Assembly (NCBI RefSeq): GCF_008364625.2
Contig: NZ_CP126604.1
Location: 1,178,001 to 1,242,000, forward strand
From: Enterobacter dykesii
GTDB lineage: Bacteria; Pseudomonadota; Gammaproteobacteria; Enterobacterales; Enterobacteriaceae
Direction of reading: 5' to 3'
Length of the DNA: 64,000 nt
Of this stretch, positions 19,055 through 30,162 are shown piece after piece. A program made the translations under genes and the position numbers. Numbering within the stretch: position 1 is the stretch's first letter; each line of letters starts with the position of its first letter. The notes below the pieces were generated by a model, which worked only from the letters and a program-made list of their open reading frames with translations, ran no database searches and was not told where the DNA came from.

Positions 19055-20089
19055 CTATCCATCAATAAAAATGTCTGCCAGCGCCTTGTGGCAGAGCAGC
19101 AGAGAAAGGCTTTCCAGCTCCGCCCAGACCGACTGGCCATAATCTTGTTTTAACGTGAGCTCAGCGCGCATCAGAAGCTGCACAGCCTGACGAAGCTGTT
19201 CAAGACTCAGGCGGTTGACGGCCTCGGTGATCAAAGCCCGGCGATTTTGCCACACGCGGTGTTTATCAAAGAGCGAACGCAGCGGCGTATGGGCAGACTG
19301 ACGCTTGAGCGTAATCAGCAGCAGCAATTCGCGCTGTAGCGTACGCAGCAGAATAACCGGTTCGCTCCCTTCGAGACGCAGCTGTTGCAGAATATGCAGG
19401 GCGCGTTTGCTCTTCGCCGACAGCAGCGCGTCCACCCAGTGGAACGGCGTGAAGTGCGCCGCGTCGTTAACGGCCTGCTCGACGCGCGGTAAGGTCAGCT
19501 TGCCATCCGGCCAGAGCAGGGAGAGTCTGTCCAGCGCCTGCGCCAGGGCCAGCAGGTTACCTTCATAGCAGTAGCAGAGCAGTTGGTTCGCCGCATCATC
19601 CAGCTGAAGGTTGTTCTGCTTCGCTCTCGCTGCCACCCATTTTGGCAGATGCGCCTGTTCAGGCGTCTGACAGGTGACCTGCACCGCGTGGGCTGCGAGT
19701 TGGGTGAACCACGCCGCATTTTCCTGCGCTTTGGTGAGCTTGTTGCCGCGCACTATCAGCAGCAGATCGCTGTGAAGCAGGCTGACCAGCGTGGCCAGCT
19801 GTTCATTGATGGCCGCGTTAGGACCGTTCTCCGGCAGCAGGATCTGAATAGTCTGGCGTGACGCAAAAAGGCTCATCGCCTGACAGAGTGAGAAGAGGGC
19901 ATTCCAGTCGGTGTTGTTATCCAACTGGACGGTGTGGTGTTCATCGAAGCCCTGAGAGGTGGCCTCATGCCGCACGGCATCCAGGCTTTCCTGAAGTAAT
20001 AACGGATCGTTTCCAAGAAGCAGATACGCCGCGCGCAGCCCTTCTTTGAGCTGCGCGCGGAGTTGTTCAGGATACAGCCTGATCATCAT
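19055..20089 (-). CDS. holA: DNA polymerase III delta subunit HolA
   Basis: The clamp-loader subunit that opens the beta clamp. 344 residues from the first of two adjacent ATGs. The ATGA overlap with the lptE stop implies translational coupling; the second ATG would give 343 residues as in E. coli. N-terminal residues [13 protein letters not shown] include the conserved delta-subunit region. It is flanked by lptE and nadD in the usual order. Confidence 0.95.
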   Translation of the reverse strand: MMIRLYPEQLRAQLKEGLRAAYLLLGNDPLLLQESLDAVRHEATSQGFDEHHTVQLDNNTDWNALFSLCQAMSLFASRQTIQILLPENGPNAAINEQLATLVSLLHSDLLLIVRGNKLTKAQENAAWFTQLAAHAVQVTCQTPEQAHLPKWVAARAKQNNLQLDDAANQLLCYCYEGNLLALAQALDRLSLLWPDGKLTLPRVEQAVNDAAHFTPFHWVDALLSAKSKRALHILQQLRLEGSEPVILLRTLQRELLLLITLKRQSAHTPLRSLFDKHRVWQNRRALITEAVNRLSLEQLRQAVQLLMRAELTLKQDYGQSVWAELESLSLLLCHKALADIFIDG

Positions 20090-20655
20090 TTACCCAGAGA
20101 GTTAGCAGCAGGAAGCGTGCCAGCAACCGGTTTTTCAACAATGTCAGAGCCTTGTCGGGTAGACGCTGCAATACCTGGCAGTTTACGGATCAGCTGTTCC
20201 GCCGCCTTGTCGTACATTTCGTTGATGATAATCTGCTGTTCGGCATCTTTTGCCAGCGCCGTCTGCGGGTTATCGAAGAACGAACGGTACACTTTCGCGC
20301 TGATCGGGTAGATGTCTTTACCCGGGATCAGGACCGCTGCGTTGACCGTCAGCACCATCTGATATTCAGCTGTACGACCGTCCTGGAAGATAGAGGCCGT
20401 ATCTCTCGACAGACCTCCTCCGATGATACGCAGAGACGGTACATCCTGGCGCAGCGTTTGTTTCTCAACAAGCTCAACGCCATTCAGACGCAGCTGATTA
20501 CGAACTGCCCGGCTGAGTGGACCATTCGGATCTGATGAGTCGAAAATCATCGTTTTCATCTCAGCAGGCACCGCCGTGGTATTGCGCAGGTGCCAGCCAC
20601 AGCCAGCGGTGACAAGCACCGCCAGTGATAAGAGTATTGTTGCCAGTTGTCGCAC
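20086..20655 (-). CDS. lptE: LPS-assembly lipoprotein LptE
   Basis: The outer-membrane lipoprotein that plugs the LptD barrel for lipopolysaccharide insertion. 189 residues with lipobox VTAGC (Cys19) after a hydrophobic signal sequence. The stop TGA overlaps the holA start. It is 14 bp downstream of leuS. Confidence 0.95.
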   Translation of the reverse strand: MRQLATILLSLAVLVTAGCGWHLRNTTAVPAEMKTMIFDSSDPNGPLSRAVRNQLRLNGVELVEKQTLRQDVPSLRIIGGGLSRDTASIFQDGRTAEYQMVLTVNAAVLIPGKDIYPISAKVYRSFFDNPQTALAKDAEQQIIINEMYDKAAEQLIRKLPGIAASTRQGSDIVEKPVAGTLPAANSLGK

Positions 20656-20669
20656 GTTTCCTCCCGCGC

Positions 20670-23252
20670 TTAGCCAACGACCAGATTGAGCAGTTTACCC
20701 GGTACGTAGATCACTTTACGTACGGCAACGCCCTCAAGATATTTTGCGACCAGAGGTTCCTGGCCCGCGCGCTCGCGAACCTGTTCTTCGGTTGCATCGA
20801 CCGCCACGGTAATTTTACCGCGGACTTTGCCGTTTACCTGGACCACAACCAGCGTCGTGTTTTCCACCATCGCGGCTTCGTCAGCCTGCGGCCACGGCGC
20901 GTTGTCGATATCGCCTTCGCCTTTCAGCTCCTGCCACAGGGTAAAGCTGACGTGCGGAGTGAACGGGTTCAGCATGCGAACAACGGCCAGCAGCGCTTCA
21001 CGCATGAGGGCACGATCCTGCTCACCGTCCTGCGGGGCTTTCGCCAGCTTGTTCATCAGTTCCATAATAGCCGCAATTGCGGTATTGAAGGTCTGACGAC
21101 GACCAATATCATCGGTCACTTTTGCAATCGTTTTATGAACATCGCGACGCAGCGCCTGCTGATCTTCAGTCAGTGCGGCGGCGTTCAGCGCCGGGGCATC
21201 GCCCAGTGCAGTGTGTTCGTAAACCAGTTTCCAGACGCGTTTCAGGAAGCGGTTTGCTCCTTCCACGCCAGACTCCTGCCATTCCAGGGTCATGTCGGCC
21301 GGAGAGGCAAACATCATGAACAGACGCACGGTGTCCGCACCGTAACGCTCAACCATCACCTGCGGGTCGATACCGTTGTTTTTCGACTTGGACATCTTGC
21401 TCATGCCGGTATAGACCAGTTCATGACCTTCGGCGTCTTTCGCCTTAACGATACGGCCCTTCTCGTCGCGCTCGACGATCGCGTCAACCGGAGAAACCCA
21501 GTTACGCTCGCCGTTGGCACCGACGTAATAGAACGCATCCGCCAGTACCATGCCCTGACACAGCAGCTGTTTTGCTGGTTCGTCAGAGTTCACCATGCCT
21601 GCATCGCGCATCAATTTGTGGAAGAAGCGGAAGTAGAGCAGGTGCATGATGGCGTGTTCGATGCCGCCGATGTAGATGTCTACCGGCAGCCAGTAGTTCG
21701 CTGCTTTGGAATCCAGCATGCCGTCCTGATACTGCGGGCAGGTGTAGCGGGCATAGTACCAGGATGACTCCATAAAGGTGTCAAAAGTGTCGGTTTCACG
21801 CAGCGCAGGCTGACCGTTGACGGTGGTTTTTGCCCACTCAGGATCGGCTTTGATCGGGCTGGTGATACCGTCCATGACCACGTCTTCCGGCAGGATCACC
21901 GGGAGCTGATCTTCCGGCGTTGGCATCACGGTGCCATCTTCCAGCGTCACCATTGGAATTGGCGCACCCCAGTAACGCTGACGGGACACGCCCCAGTCGC
22001 GCAGACGGAAGTTAACTTTACGCTCGCCCACGCCCAGAGAGGCCAGCTTATCGGCGATGGCGTTGAAGCCCTCTTCGAAGCTCAGACCGCTGAATTCACC
22101 GGAGTTAAACAGGGTGCCTTTTTCAGTCAGCGCTTGTTCGGACAGATCGGGTTCTGAACCGTCAGCCGCCAGAATAACAGGCTTGATGGTCAGGCCATAT
22201 TTCGTTGCAAATTCGTAGTCGCGCTGGTCGTGACCCGGAACAGCCATCACGGCGCCTGTGCCGTACTCCATCAGAACGAAGTTGGCGGCCCAGACAGGGA
22301 TTGCTTCGCCAGTCAGTGGGTGAATGGCTTTAAAGCCGGTATCAACCCCTTTTTTCTCCATCGTCGCCATGTCGGCTTCGGCCACTTTGGTGTTGCGGCA
22401 CTCGTCGATGAAGGTCGCCAGCTCCGGGTTGTTCTCTGCCGCTTTCTGCGCCAGCGGGTGACCTGCGGCCACGGCCAGGTAGGTCGCGCCCATGAAGGTG
22501 TCCGGACGGGTGGTGTAGACGGTCAGGGTCTGGTCGTAGTTCTCAACGTTGAAGGTAATCTCCACGCCTTCAGAACGGCCGATCCAGTTGCGCTGCATGG
22601 TCTTAACGGTATCTGGCCAGTGATCCAGGTTATCCAGATCGTTCAGCAGCTCATCAGCGTAAGCGGTGATTTTGATAAACCACTGTGGGATCTCTTTACG
22701 CTCAACTTTGGTGTCACAGCGCCAGCAGCAGCCGTCGATAACCTGTTCGTTCGCGAGAACGGTCTGGTCATTCGGACACCAGTTAACGGCAGAGGTCTTC
22801 TTATACACCAAGCCTTTTTTATACAGCTCGGTGAAGAACTTCTGCTCCCAGCGATAGTATTCCGGGGTACAGGTTGCCAGCTCGCGGCTCCAGTCATAGC
22901 CAAAGCCCAGCATCTTGAGCTGGTTTTTCATGTACGCGATGTTGTCGTACGTCCACGGTGCCGGCGCGGTATTGTTTTTGACCGCCGCGCCTTCCGCAGG
23001 CAGACCAAACGCATCCCAGCCGATAGGCTGCAGAACGTTTTTACCCAGCATGCGCTGGTAGCGTGCAATCACATCGCCGATGGTGTAGTTACGCACATGG
23101 CCCATGTGTAGTCGACCAGAAGGATAGGGAAGCATCGACAGGCAGTAATACTTCTCTTTGCTCTCGTCTTCGGTTACTTCAAAGGTGCGCTTCTCGTCCC
23201 AGTGTTGCTGGACTTTTGATTCTATCTCTTCCGGGCGGTATTGCTCTTGCAT
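20670..23252 (-). CDS. leuS: Leucyl-tRNA synthetase
   Basis: A class Ia aminoacyl-tRNA synthetase of 860 residues, the E. coli length, starting [11 protein letters not shown]. The HIGH-type motif is in [15 protein letters not shown] and the KMSKS loop is intact. The inserted editing domain (about 225-420) includes [10 protein letters not shown]. It is the first gene of the leuS-lptE-holA-nadD operon. Confidence 0.98.
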   Translation of the reverse strand: MQEQYRPEEIESKVQQHWDEKRTFEVTEDESKEKYYCLSMLPYPSGRLHMGHVRNYTIGDVIARYQRMLGKNVLQPIGWDAFGLPAEGAAVKNNTAPAPWTYDNIAYMKNQLKMLGFGYDWSRELATCTPEYYRWEQKFFTELYKKGLVYKKTSAVNWCPNDQTVLANEQVIDGCCWRCDTKVERKEIPQWFIKITAYADELLNDLDNLDHWPDTVKTMQRNWIGRSEGVEITFNVENYDQTLTVYTTRPDTFMGATYLAVAAGHPLAQKAAENNPELATFIDECRNTKVAEADMATMEKKGVDTGFKAIHPLTGEAIPVWAANFVLMEYGTGAVMAVPGHDQRDYEFATKYGLTIKPVILAADGSEPDLSEQALTEKGTLFNSGEFSGLSFEEGFNAIADKLASLGVGERKVNFRLRDWGVSRQRYWGAPIPMVTLEDGTVMPTPEDQLPVILPEDVVMDGITSPIKADPEWAKTTVNGQPALRETDTFDTFMESSWYYARYTCPQYQDGMLDSKAANYWLPVDIYIGGIEHAIMHLLYFRFFHKLMRDAGMVNSDEPAKQLLCQGMVLADAFYYVGANGERNWVSPVDAIVERDEKGRIVKAKDAEGHELVYTGMSKMSKSKNNGIDPQVMVERYGADTVRLFMMFASPADMTLEWQESGVEGANRFLKRVWKLVYEHTALGDAPALNAAALTEDQQALRRDVHKTIAKVTDDIGRRQTFNTAIAAIMELMNKLAKAPQDGEQDRALMREALLAVVRMLNPFTPHVSFTLWQELKGEGDIDNAPWPQADEAAMVENTTLVVVQVNGKVRGKITVAVDATEEQVRERAGQEPLVAKYLEGVAVRKVIYVPGKLLNLVVG

Positions 23253-23463
23253 GGCAGCCAGTGGTCCTGTTTTCAATACAGCTACAAATGTAGCCAATGG
23301 ATGTGGTAATTCAGATCCGCATAGCATAGCCCAAACGCCCGCGTCAAAACAGCCTTTCGCACAAATGCGCTTTGCAGGAATTTACCGGGTCTGTGCTTCA
23401 CCTGACAAAGCGGCGCTGAAATAAGGTCTATTATTAGAAATAGTTACTTACCCGGGAGGCAAA

Positions 23464-23949
23464 ATGATGAACAAGGTTGCTCAATTTTACCGCGAACTGG
23501 TGGCGACACTGACGGAACGGCTGCGTAACGGCGAGCGAGATATCGACGCGCTGGTGGAGCAAGCGCGTGCCCGCGTGACGCAAACGGGTGAGTTAACGCG
23601 AACCGAAGTGGAAGAGGTGACGCGCGCCGTGCGTCGCGATCTGGAAGAGTTCGCGCGCAGCTACCAGGAGAGTCAGGAGGAGGTCACGGACAGCGTTTTT
23701 ATGCGGGTGATTAAAGAGAGCCTGTGGCAAGAGCTGGCCGACATCACGGACAAAACGCAGCTGGAGTGGCGCGAGGTCTTTCAGGATTTGAACCATCACG
23801 GTGTGTATCACAGTGGTGAGGTGGTCGGCTTGGGAAATCTGGTGTGCGAGAATTGCCACCACCATATTGCGGTATATACGCCGGATGTCCTGCCGCTGTG
23901 TCCGAAATGCGGCCACGATCAGTTCCAGCGTCGTCCGTTTGAGCCCTAA
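23464..23949 (+). CDS. ybeL: Zinc-ribbon protein YbeL (DUF1451)
   Basis: A 161-residue protein with a helical, charged N-terminal half and a C-terminal zinc ribbon of two CxxC pairs (CENC at about 128-131 and CPKC at about 146-149). The function is not known. The ATGATG start has GGGAGG upstream. It is divergent from leuS. In K-12 a block of DnaJ/Hsc-like genes separates it from rihA; here rihA follows at once in convergent orientation. Confidence 0.88.
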   Translation: MMNKVAQFYRELVATLTERLRNGERDIDALVEQARARVTQTGELTRTEVEEVTRAVRRDLEEFARSYQESQEEVTDSVFMRVIKESLWQELADITDKTQLEWREVFQDLNHHGVYHSGEVVGLGNLVCENCHHHIAVYTPDVLPLCPKCGHDQFQRRPFEP

Positions 23950-23967
23950 ATAAAAGCGCAGGTTTGC

Positions 23968-24012
23968 TCCCTCTCCCCTTGGGAGAGGGCCGGGGTGAGG
24001 GCATCAGGCCGC
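23968..24012. repeat. REP-like repeat, copy 1
   Basis: A 45-bp GC-rich element with a short inverted repeat (CCCTCTCC ... GGGAGAGGG) and the tail GGTGAGGGCATCAGGCCGC. It matches the element at 35548-35592 at 41 of 45 positions. It fits the intergenic palindromic repeats common in Enterobacter and its relatives. Its right end supplies the rihA stop codon. Confidence 0.75.
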
Positions 24013-24945
24013 ACTATAGTAAGCAAGTCTCTCCGCCAGTAAATCCACAAACGCCTCCCGGTCGATGTCCACCATCACCGTGGTATTCGGCTTATTCCCC
24101 GTCAGCGAGTAGTAATCCACAACAGTCATTCCCTGGGTGTATTTTCCCTGCGTCTCAACACCAACCCATCTGTCCACCGTGGTGAACATCTCCGGCTTCA
24201 GTAGCCAGGCAATGGTGCACGGGTCGTGCAGCGGCGCGCCGTGGAAGCCCCACTTCTCGGCTTTGTGATACTCCATAAAGAAGTCGAGCAGTTCGGCCAC
24301 GGTTGTCGCAACCGGGTTGCCCACCGAGCGGAAGCGCTCAATATCGTCCGCCATAATCTGCGCGCGGTGGGTAACGTCCAGTCCCGCCATTACAATCGGT
24401 AAGCCGGACTGGAAGACAATTTCCGCCGCTTCCGGGTCGACAAAGATGTTGAACTCCGCCGCAGGCGTCCAGTTCCCCAGCCCCATGGCCCCGCCCATAA
24501 TCACAATACGGGCAATTTTATTATGCAGCTCAGGATGACTGTTCAGCAGCAGCGCAACGTTGGTTTGCGGTCCGGTTGCCACCAGCGTTACCGGTTCTGC
24601 ACTCTCACGTAGAACCTTCGCCATCAGCTCCACGGCGGTACAGTTTTGCGGCGTGAAACCCGGCTCCGGCAGTGCCGGACCATCCAGCCCGCTTTCACCA
24701 TGAACGTTGTCGGCAATAATTAGCTCGCGCATCAGCGGCTTCACGGCCCCGCCGGCGACAGGAATGTCGGTGCGTTTGAGCAGCGTGAGCATACGCAGCA
24801 CGTTGCGCAGGGTTTTGTCAGGCGTCTGATTTCCGGCGGATGAGGTGACGGCTTTTACCTCGAGTTCAGGGGAGGCAAGAGCGAGGACGAGCGCGATCGC
24901 GTCGTCATGACCCGGATCGCAATCGAGAATAATAGGCTGTGCCAT
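24004..24945 (-). CDS. rihA: Pyrimidine-specific ribonucleoside hydrolase RihA
   Basis: Splits cytidine and uridine into base and ribose. 313 residues from the ATG after GGAGAAC. The calcium-binding DCDPGHDDA motif begins at about residue 8, with a second conserved block around VTHRAQI. The last codons and the stop lie inside a repeat element, so the C-terminus may have been reshaped by it; it ends AYYSAA and is about two residues longer than I recall for E. coli. Confidence 0.94.
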   Translation of the reverse strand: MAQPIILDCDPGHDDAIALVLALASPELEVKAVTSSAGNQTPDKTLRNVLRMLTLLKRTDIPVAGGAVKPLMRELIIADNVHGESGLDGPALPEPGFTPQNCTAVELMAKVLRESAEPVTLVATGPQTNVALLLNSHPELHNKIARIVIMGGAMGLGNWTPAAEFNIFVDPEAAEIVFQSGLPIVMAGLDVTHRAQIMADDIERFRSVGNPVATTVAELLDFFMEYHKAEKWGFHGAPLHDPCTIAWLLKPEMFTTVDRWVGVETQGKYTQGMTVVDYYSLTGNKPNTTVMVDIDREAFVDLLAERLAYYSAA

Positions 24946-25033
24946 AGCGTTCTCCACAAGTAGCGTTATTTTGTGACAAGGTTAACGCTGCAATGTGACG
25001 CCGACGAGAGGAACTGAGTGAAAGCGTGAAGCA

Positions 25034-25057
25034 GTGCGCAATCCGCAGATTGCGCAC
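25034..25057 (-). other. Stem-loop downstream of gltL
   Basis: A perfect 10-bp stem, GTGCGCAATC / GATTGCGCAC, with a 4-base loop, 9 bases past the gltL stop. The minus-strand sequence after it is only mildly U-rich, so it may protect the 3' end rather than terminate fully. Confidence 0.55.
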
Positions 25058-25065
25058 CGGGAAGG

Positions 25066-25791
25066 TTAGTGCAGGATTTTCGCAAGGAAATCTTTCGCAC
25101 GCTCGGATTTCGGGTTAGCGAAGAACTCTTCTTTCGGTGAGTCTTCGACAATTTTCCCTTCGTCCATAAAGATTACGCGGTTGGCCACTTTACGGGCAAA
25201 GCCCATTTCATGGGTCACCACCATCATGGTCATCCCTTCGTGCGCCAGTTCGACCATTACGTCCAGCACTTCATTGATCATCTCTGGATCGAGCGCCGAC
25301 GTTGGCTCATCAAACAGCATCGCCACCGGATCCATGCACAGCGCGCGGGCGATCGCCACGCGCTGCTGTTGGCCGCCAGAAAGCTGTGCCGGGAACTTAT
25401 CGGCATGCGCCGAAAGCCCAACGCGTTCCAGGAGTTTCAGGCCTTTCTCGCGCGACGCTTTTTTATCACGCTTAAGCACTTTTACCTGCGCCAGCGTCAG
25501 GTTCTCAATAATGGAGAGGTGAGGGAACAGCTCAAAATGCTGGAACACCATGCCAACGTGAGAGCGAAGCTGAGCGAGGTTGGTTTTCTTGTCGTTGACC
25601 TTTGTGCCGTTGACGACGATCTCACCCTGCTGCACCGGCTCCAGTCCGTTGACGGTTTTGATCAGCGTCGATTTACCGGAACCTGACGGCCCGCACACTA
25701 CCACCACGTCGCCTTTTTTCACTTCGGTGGAGCAGTCGGTCAGCACCTGAAAGTGCCCATACCATTTAGAAACATTTTTCAGGGAAATCAT
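25066..25791 (-). CDS. gltL: Glutamate/aspartate ABC transporter ATP-binding protein GltL
   Basis: The ATPase of the glutamate/aspartate importer, 241 residues. Walker A is GPSGSGKST, the signature is LSGGQQQR, and Walker B ends in [11 protein letters not shown]; the switch histidine is in VVTHEMGF. Its start touches the gltK stop (TAATG), so translation is probably coupled. Confidence 0.97.
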   Translation of the reverse strand: MISLKNVSKWYGHFQVLTDCSTEVKKGDVVVVCGPSGSGKSTLIKTVNGLEPVQQGEIVVNGTKVNDKKTNLAQLRSHVGMVFQHFELFPHLSIIENLTLAQVKVLKRDKKASREKGLKLLERVGLSAHADKFPAQLSGGQQQRVAIARALCMDPVAMLFDEPTSALDPEMINEVLDVMVELAHEGMTMMVVTHEMGFARKVANRVIFMDEGKIVEDSPKEEFFANPKSERAKDFLAKILH

Positions 25792-26465
25792 TATACCGTC
25801 CTTTTCTTCAGCCAGCTGACCAACAGCGACGCGCTTAAACTAATCACAAAATAGACCGCACCCGCAAAGAGCACCATCTCGACCTGCGTACCATCACGTT
25901 CACCGATGGTTGACGCGGTACGGAAGAAGTCTGCCAGACTCAGAACGTAGACCAGAGAGGTATCCTGGAACAGCACGATGCCCTGGGTCAGCAGGAGCGG
26001 AACCATGGCGCGAAACGCCTGCGGCAGAATAATGAGCTGCATGGACTGCCAGTGCGTCATCCCCAGTGCCAGCGCGGCGCTGGATTGCCCGCGGGAGATA
26101 CTCTGAATGCCCGCTCGGATAATCTCCGAGTAGTAAGCGGCCTCGAACATTGAGAACGCCACCATGGCGGAGATCAGACGGATATCGGTTTTCGGCGACA
26201 GCCCCAGCACGTTCTGCAGGAAGCCGGGCACAATCAGGTAAAACCACAGCAGCACCATCACCAGCGGGATGGAGCGGAACACGTTAACGTAGGCGGTCGC
26301 AAACCAGGCGAGCGGCTTAAAGCTCGACAGGCGCATGACGGCCAGCAGGGTGCCCCAGACGATACCGACGATGATGGCAATGACGGTGATTTTTAAGGTA
26401 ATCACCAGGCCATCAAGCAGGTAAGGCATGGATGGAACGATAGAACTCCAGTCAAATTCGTACAT
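25791..26465 (-). CDS. gltK: Glutamate/aspartate ABC transporter permease GltK
   Basis: A 224-residue inner-membrane permease of the HisM/GlnP type with five or so predicted spans. The EAA loop, which contacts GltL, is visible around [22 protein letters not shown]. It forms the translocation pore with GltJ. It overlaps both neighbours by one base. Confidence 0.96.
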   Translation of the reverse strand: MYEFDWSSIVPSMPYLLDGLVITLKITVIAIIVGIVWGTLLAVMRLSSFKPLAWFATAYVNVFRSIPLVMVLLWFYLIVPGFLQNVLGLSPKTDIRLISAMVAFSMFEAAYYSEIIRAGIQSISRGQSSAALALGMTHWQSMQLIILPQAFRAMVPLLLTQGIVLFQDTSLVYVLSLADFFRTASTIGERDGTQVEMVLFAGAVYFVISLSASLLVSWLKKRTV

Positions 26466-27205
26466 TATTTGCCCCCCAGATTACCCGGCAGGCGGATTTT
26501 GCGTTCAACCAGGTTCATCACCAGCATGATGAAAGCGTTAATCAGAACATACGCGAGCGTGATCGCGGTGAAGGATTCCCACGCGTGAGCGGAGTAATCC
26601 AGCAGCTTGCCCGCCTGCGCGGCCATGTCGACCAGGCCGATAGTCGAGGCGATGGCCGAGTTTTTCACCAGGTTCATCATCTCGGAGGTCATCGGTGGAA
26701 CGATAACGCGGTAGGCGTTAGGCAGCAGCACGTAGCGGTAAGTTTGGGGCAGCGTCAGGCCCATCGCCAGACCCGCGTTTTTTTGTCCGCGCGGCAATGA
26801 CTGAATGGCGGCACGCACCTGCTCGCAAACGCGCGCAGCGGTAAACAGCCCCAGACACATCATGGAGGAGACAAAGAACTGCACGTTCGGATCCAGCTCC
26901 GACTTGAACCACATGCCAATATTTTCTGGCAGCAGTTCCGGGATAACCAGATACCAGGTAAAGAATTGCACGATCAGCGGAACGTTACGGAACAGTTCCA
27001 CATACAGGGTGCCAAGCGTTGAAAGAAAACGGTTAGGGACGGTGCGCAGAATACCGAACAGAGAACCGACAAGAAACGCGATAATCCACGCCGTTATCGA
27101 TAATGCCACGGTAACCTGAAAGCCGCTCCACAGCCAGCCAAGATAGGTGGTGTTGCCGAAAGGGGCTTGTTGCAGGAATATGCCCCAGTTCCAGTCTATT
27201 GACAT
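26465..27205 (-). CDS. gltJ: Glutamate/aspartate ABC transporter permease GltJ
   Basis: The second permease, 246 residues from the ATG at 27205 (E. coli length), beginning [10 protein letters not shown]. The EAA loop lies around [22 protein letters not shown]. It is separated from gltI by about 155 bp that contain the SroC region and a terminator, so it is expressed by read-through. Confidence 0.96.
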   Translation of the reverse strand: MSIDWNWGIFLQQAPFGNTTYLGWLWSGFQVTVALSITAWIIAFLVGSLFGILRTVPNRFLSTLGTLYVELFRNVPLIVQFFTWYLVIPELLPENIGMWFKSELDPNVQFFVSSMMCLGLFTAARVCEQVRAAIQSLPRGQKNAGLAMGLTLPQTYRYVLLPNAYRVIVPPMTSEMMNLVKNSAIASTIGLVDMAAQAGKLLDYSAHAWESFTAITLAYVLINAFIMLVMNLVERKIRLPGNLGGK

Positions 27206-27217
27206 AATAAACTCCAG

Positions 27218-27242
27218 AAAAAAAAGGGTAGCAGCGCTACCC
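27218..27242 (-). terminator. Terminator between gltI and gltJ
   Basis: GGGTAGC / GCTACCC with a 3-base loop, followed on the minus strand by eight Us, 13 bp ahead of the gltJ ATG. It should make gltI more abundant than gltJKL and form the SroC 3' end. Confidence 0.85.
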
Positions 27243-27370
27243 TCGAAGATTGGTGAGAAGCTCATTTTTCGCGCTGAGTGGGGAACGACCACTCAACGTA
27301 TAGTCTGTCCATGCTTCCCGACAATCGAGAGGGCAGGAGAACCCGCCCCTGTAGTTCTAATTAGTTAAGA
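27218..27370 (-). ncRNA. sroC: SroC sRNA region (3' fragment of gltI)
   Basis: In E. coli and Salmonella, SroC is cut from the gltI-gltJ intergenic mRNA and acts as a sponge for the sRNA GcvB. The same interval is present here between gltI and gltJ and ends in an intrinsic terminator. The 3' end is set by the terminator; the 5' end, at or near the gltI stop, is approximate. The identification rests on position and structure. Confidence 0.65.
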
Positions 27371-28266
27371 GCCTTGTCATTTGGAGATTTGAACAGCGCT
27401 TTCATGTCGTCAGACAGTTCAAAATTCATGTTCAGGTTTTTTGGCGGAATCGGGTTCTTGAACCACTTGTCGAACCATTTCTCCGCTTCGCCGGAGGTCT
27501 GCACCTGAGCGATGGTGTCATCGATCAGCTTTTTGAACTGCGGATCGTCTTTACGCAGCATACAGCCGTAGGCTTCTTTGGACTGCGCGGTACCGACGAT
27601 ATCCCAGTTGTCTGGTTTTTTCGCTTTCGCACGCTCGCCCGCCAGCAGGGCATCATCCATCATAAACGCGACGGCACGACCGCTTTCCAGGGTACGGAAG
27701 GAGTCGCCATGGTCTTTCGCGCTGATGATGCGCATATCCATTTTCTTCTCGTCGTTCAGCTTGTGCAGCAGCACTTCAGACGTGGTACCGGAGGTGACAA
27801 CGACTGCTTTGCCTTTCAGGTCAGCGAAGTCTTTGATCTCACCGCCTTTCTTCGTCAGCAGACGGGTGCCTACGACAAAGATGGTGTCCGAGAAGGCAGC
27901 CTGTTTCTGACGCTCGAGGTTGTTGGTGGTGGAGCCACACTCGAAGTCAAAGGTGCCGTTTTGCAGCAGTGGAATACGGTTCTGTGAAGTGATTGGGATC
28001 AGCTTCACCTGCAGGTCAGGTTTGTTCAGCTTTTTCTTCACAGCTTCAACGATGGCGTTGGAGTAATCCTGTGAATAGCCCACGACTTTTTGCGTGTTGT
28101 CGTAGTAAGAGAACGGGACTGAAGATTCACGGTGGCCGACCACGATCACGCCGTTTTTGGCAATCTTGTCGAGAGTGCTGCCTGCTGCCGGAGCATCTTC
28201 AGCGTGAACCACGCCTGCAGACATTCCCATTACCAGCATTGCTGTGGCCAGTTTACGTAATTGCAT
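27361..28266 (-). CDS. gltI: Glutamate/aspartate-binding periplasmic protein GltI
   Basis: The solute-binding protein of the importer, 301 residues from the ATG after AAGGAGTTGGGT. A signal peptide ends at about VHA (22). The mature part is a type II binding fold with conserved VVGHRESSVPFSYYD. It is the first gene of gltIJKL. The message has a CA-rich stretch in its leader that fits a GcvB target. Confidence 0.96.
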   Translation of the reverse strand: MQLRKLATAMLVMGMSAGVVHAEDAPAAGSTLDKIAKNGVIVVGHRESSVPFSYYDNTQKVVGYSQDYSNAIVEAVKKKLNKPDLQVKLIPITSQNRIPLLQNGTFDFECGSTTNNLERQKQAAFSDTIFVVGTRLLTKKGGEIKDFADLKGKAVVVTSGTTSEVLLHKLNDEKKMDMRIISAKDHGDSFRTLESGRAVAFMMDDALLAGERAKAKKPDNWDIVGTAQSKEAYGCMLRKDDPQFKKLIDDTIAQVQTSGEAEKWFDKWFKNPIPPKNLNMNFELSDDMKALFKSPNDKALN

Positions 28267-28308
28267 ACCCAACTCCTTTTTTATCAGCGCCAGCGACGCA
28301 TTGATACC

Positions 28309-28324
28309 CATTGTGATGTTGTTA
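28309..28324 (-). promoter_or_regulatory. CA-rich candidate GcvB target in the gltI leader
   Basis: The minus strand reads TAACAACATCACAATG about 43-58 bases ahead of the gltI ATG. GcvB pairs through a GU-rich region with such CA-rich elements, and gltI is an established GcvB target in Salmonella. The pairing here is inferred. Confidence 0.4.
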
Positions 28325-28576
28325 TATCTCGCGCAGTGCGAGTGCAGTGTTATGCAAGCTTGTTAACATTTAGTCTGGCTTAATGTAAAGATTTTGCTGC
28401 GTTATTGTTTATTTTTGCGAAGCGCGCCGCACCAATCAGAGGCAAATATCTCCCGTTGCACCGTTTCGGTGCTACCGATGATCTACGCTGGTGCGACACA
28501 GTTGCACGTTAAGCCAAACTGCGTTTACCTGAATAAACAAAGCAATAGGCGTGCCAGAATGGGAGTCTGGAGAAAA
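28325..28576. other. gltI upstream region, no gene seen
   Basis: This AT-rich interval between gltI and the lnt terminator must hold the gltI promoter, but I find no convincing -10/-35 pair or sigma-54 site. The plus-strand frame here has no family similarity and is not called. Confidence 0.5.
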
Positions 28577-28606
28577 TTGTCGGGTGGCGGCTACGCCACC
28601 CGACAA
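28577..28606 (-). terminator. Long palindromic terminator / REP-like element after lnt
   Basis: A perfect 13-bp stem (TTGTCGGGTGGCG / CGCCACCCGACAA) with a 4-base loop, 12 bases past the lnt stop, followed by TTTTCT on the minus strand. The GGGTGGCG...CGCCACCC core is of the REP type often found between genes in this group. Confidence 0.8.
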
Positions 28607-28618
28607 TAGAAGGAAAGG

Positions 28619-30157
28619 TTACTTCCGACGCTGACGCAGGCTCATCAGCACCGCGCCAAAGCCGAACAGCACGGTCAGTATCCACAGCGGCCAGTTGCCG
28701 GTGCGCGCGTATGGCGTCAGCCCCGTGGTTGGTGTGACTTTAGTGGTCAGTACCTCACGGGTAAACTGCGGGATCATCGCCTGAATCTCGCCCTGCGGAC
28801 CAATCACGGCGGTGATGCCGTTGTTGGTGCTGCGCAGCAGCGGACGCGCCAGCTCCAGGGAGCGCATACGTGCCATCTGGAAGTGCTGCCACGGCCCGAT
28901 TGACTTACCAAACCAGGCATCGTTGGAAATGGTCAGCAGATAGTCGGTATCCGGACGGAAGTTATCGCGTACCTGTTCGCCGAGAATGATTTCGTAGCAG
29001 ATGGCTGCCGTCAGGGCAACGCCGTGCGCGTGCAGCTGAGGCTGTACGTACGGGCCGCGGCTGAAAGAGGACATCGGCAGGTCAAAGAACGGGGCCAGCG
29101 GGCGCAGAATCGACTCCAGCGGGACAAATTCACCAAACGGTACCAGATGGTTCTTGTTGTACCGGTCAGTGGAGTGGTAGCTGTACTCGCTGTCTTTCCC
29201 GAGCGTAATGATGCTGTTGTAGGTGTCGTAGCGGTTGTGCTGATTCAGACGCGCATCGACAATCCCGGTGATCAGCGTGCTGCCGCGCGCCAGCAGCAGG
29301 TCGTTCATCATGTTGAGGAACGGCTGCTGATTGAGCTCCAGATCGGGAATGGCAGACTCCGGCCAGATAATCAGCTGTGATTTTCCCATCACCTCTTCGG
29401 TGGCGTTGGCGTAGATCTTCAGCGTATTCAGCAGCTCCTTCTCGTCCCACTTCATGGACTGCGGAATATTCCCCTGCACCATGGAAACCTGCATGGCGCG
29501 ATCGGGCTCGGGTGTGAACCACTGGATATAGCGCAGCGGGAAGGGCAGGGCGAACAGCACCAGCGCCACGGCAAGCGGCTTCCAGCAGCGCGTGACCAGC
29601 GCCAGTACCAGCAGGCCGCTCACCACCATCAGAAGGAAGTTAATAGCCTCAACGCCCATGACCGGCGCCAGACCCTTCAGGGGGCCGTCAATCTGGCTGT
29701 AGCCGAACTGCAGCCACGGGAAGCCCGTCAGCACCCAGCCGCGCAGGAACTCGGTTATCTGCCAGGCTACCGGCGCGGCAATGGCGACACGCAGCCAGGT
29801 GGTTTTTGGCCACAGGCGAGAAAGGATGCCGGCGAACAGACCGGTATAGAGCGAGAGATACGCGGCGAGCAATACCACCAGGAAGACGTTAACCGGGCCT
29901 GGCATACCTCCAAACTGGGCGATGCTGACATAGACCCAGTTGATGCCTGAGCCAAACAGCCCCAGCCCCCAGAAGTAGCCGATAGCCGCAGCCTGTACCG
30001 GACGACGATTCAGGGTCAGGCCCTGAAGTCCCATCAGGGAGAGAATGGCAGCGGGCCAGATGTCGTAAGGAGAAAAAGCCAGCGTACCGCTGGCTCCAAG
30101 TAACAGCGCCAGCAGCAAACGGACGCGCTGGCGTTCAAGCAGTGGGGCAAATGCCAT
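28619..30157 (-). CDS. lnt: Apolipoprotein N-acyltransferase Lnt
   Basis: Adds the third acyl chain to lipoproteins, which allows Lol sorting to the outer membrane. 512 residues: an N-terminal half with about seven membrane spans, then a periplasmic nitrilase-like domain with Glu in WPESAI, Lys in [12 protein letters not shown] and Cys in AAICYEI, and a last membrane helix. It is the last gene of ybeZ-ybeY-corC-lnt. Confidence 0.97.
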   Translation of the reverse strand: MAFAPLLERQRVRLLLALLLGASGTLAFSPYDIWPAAILSLMGLQGLTLNRRPVQAAAIGYFWGLGLFGSGINWVYVSIAQFGGMPGPVNVFLVVLLAAYLSLYTGLFAGILSRLWPKTTWLRVAIAAPVAWQITEFLRGWVLTGFPWLQFGYSQIDGPLKGLAPVMGVEAINFLLMVVSGLLVLALVTRCWKPLAVALVLFALPFPLRYIQWFTPEPDRAMQVSMVQGNIPQSMKWDEKELLNTLKIYANATEEVMGKSQLIIWPESAIPDLELNQQPFLNMMNDLLLARGSTLITGIVDARLNQHNRYDTYNSIITLGKDSEYSYHSTDRYNKNHLVPFGEFVPLESILRPLAPFFDLPMSSFSRGPYVQPQLHAHGVALTAAICYEIILGEQVRDNFRPDTDYLLTISNDAWFGKSIGPWQHFQMARMRSLELARPLLRSTNNGITAVIGPQGEIQAMIPQFTREVLTTKVTPTTGLTPYARTGNWPLWILTVLFGFGAVLMSLRQRRK

Positions 30158-30162
30158 TTACA

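Noticed and set aside
28267..28460. Sigma-54 promoter for gltI
   Set aside because: No GG-N10-GC core with flanking consensus was found in this interval on the minus strand.
28394..28609. A 71-codon plus-strand frame between gltI and lnt
   Set aside because: It runs through the lnt terminator palindrome, has no family similarity and no good ribosome binding site.
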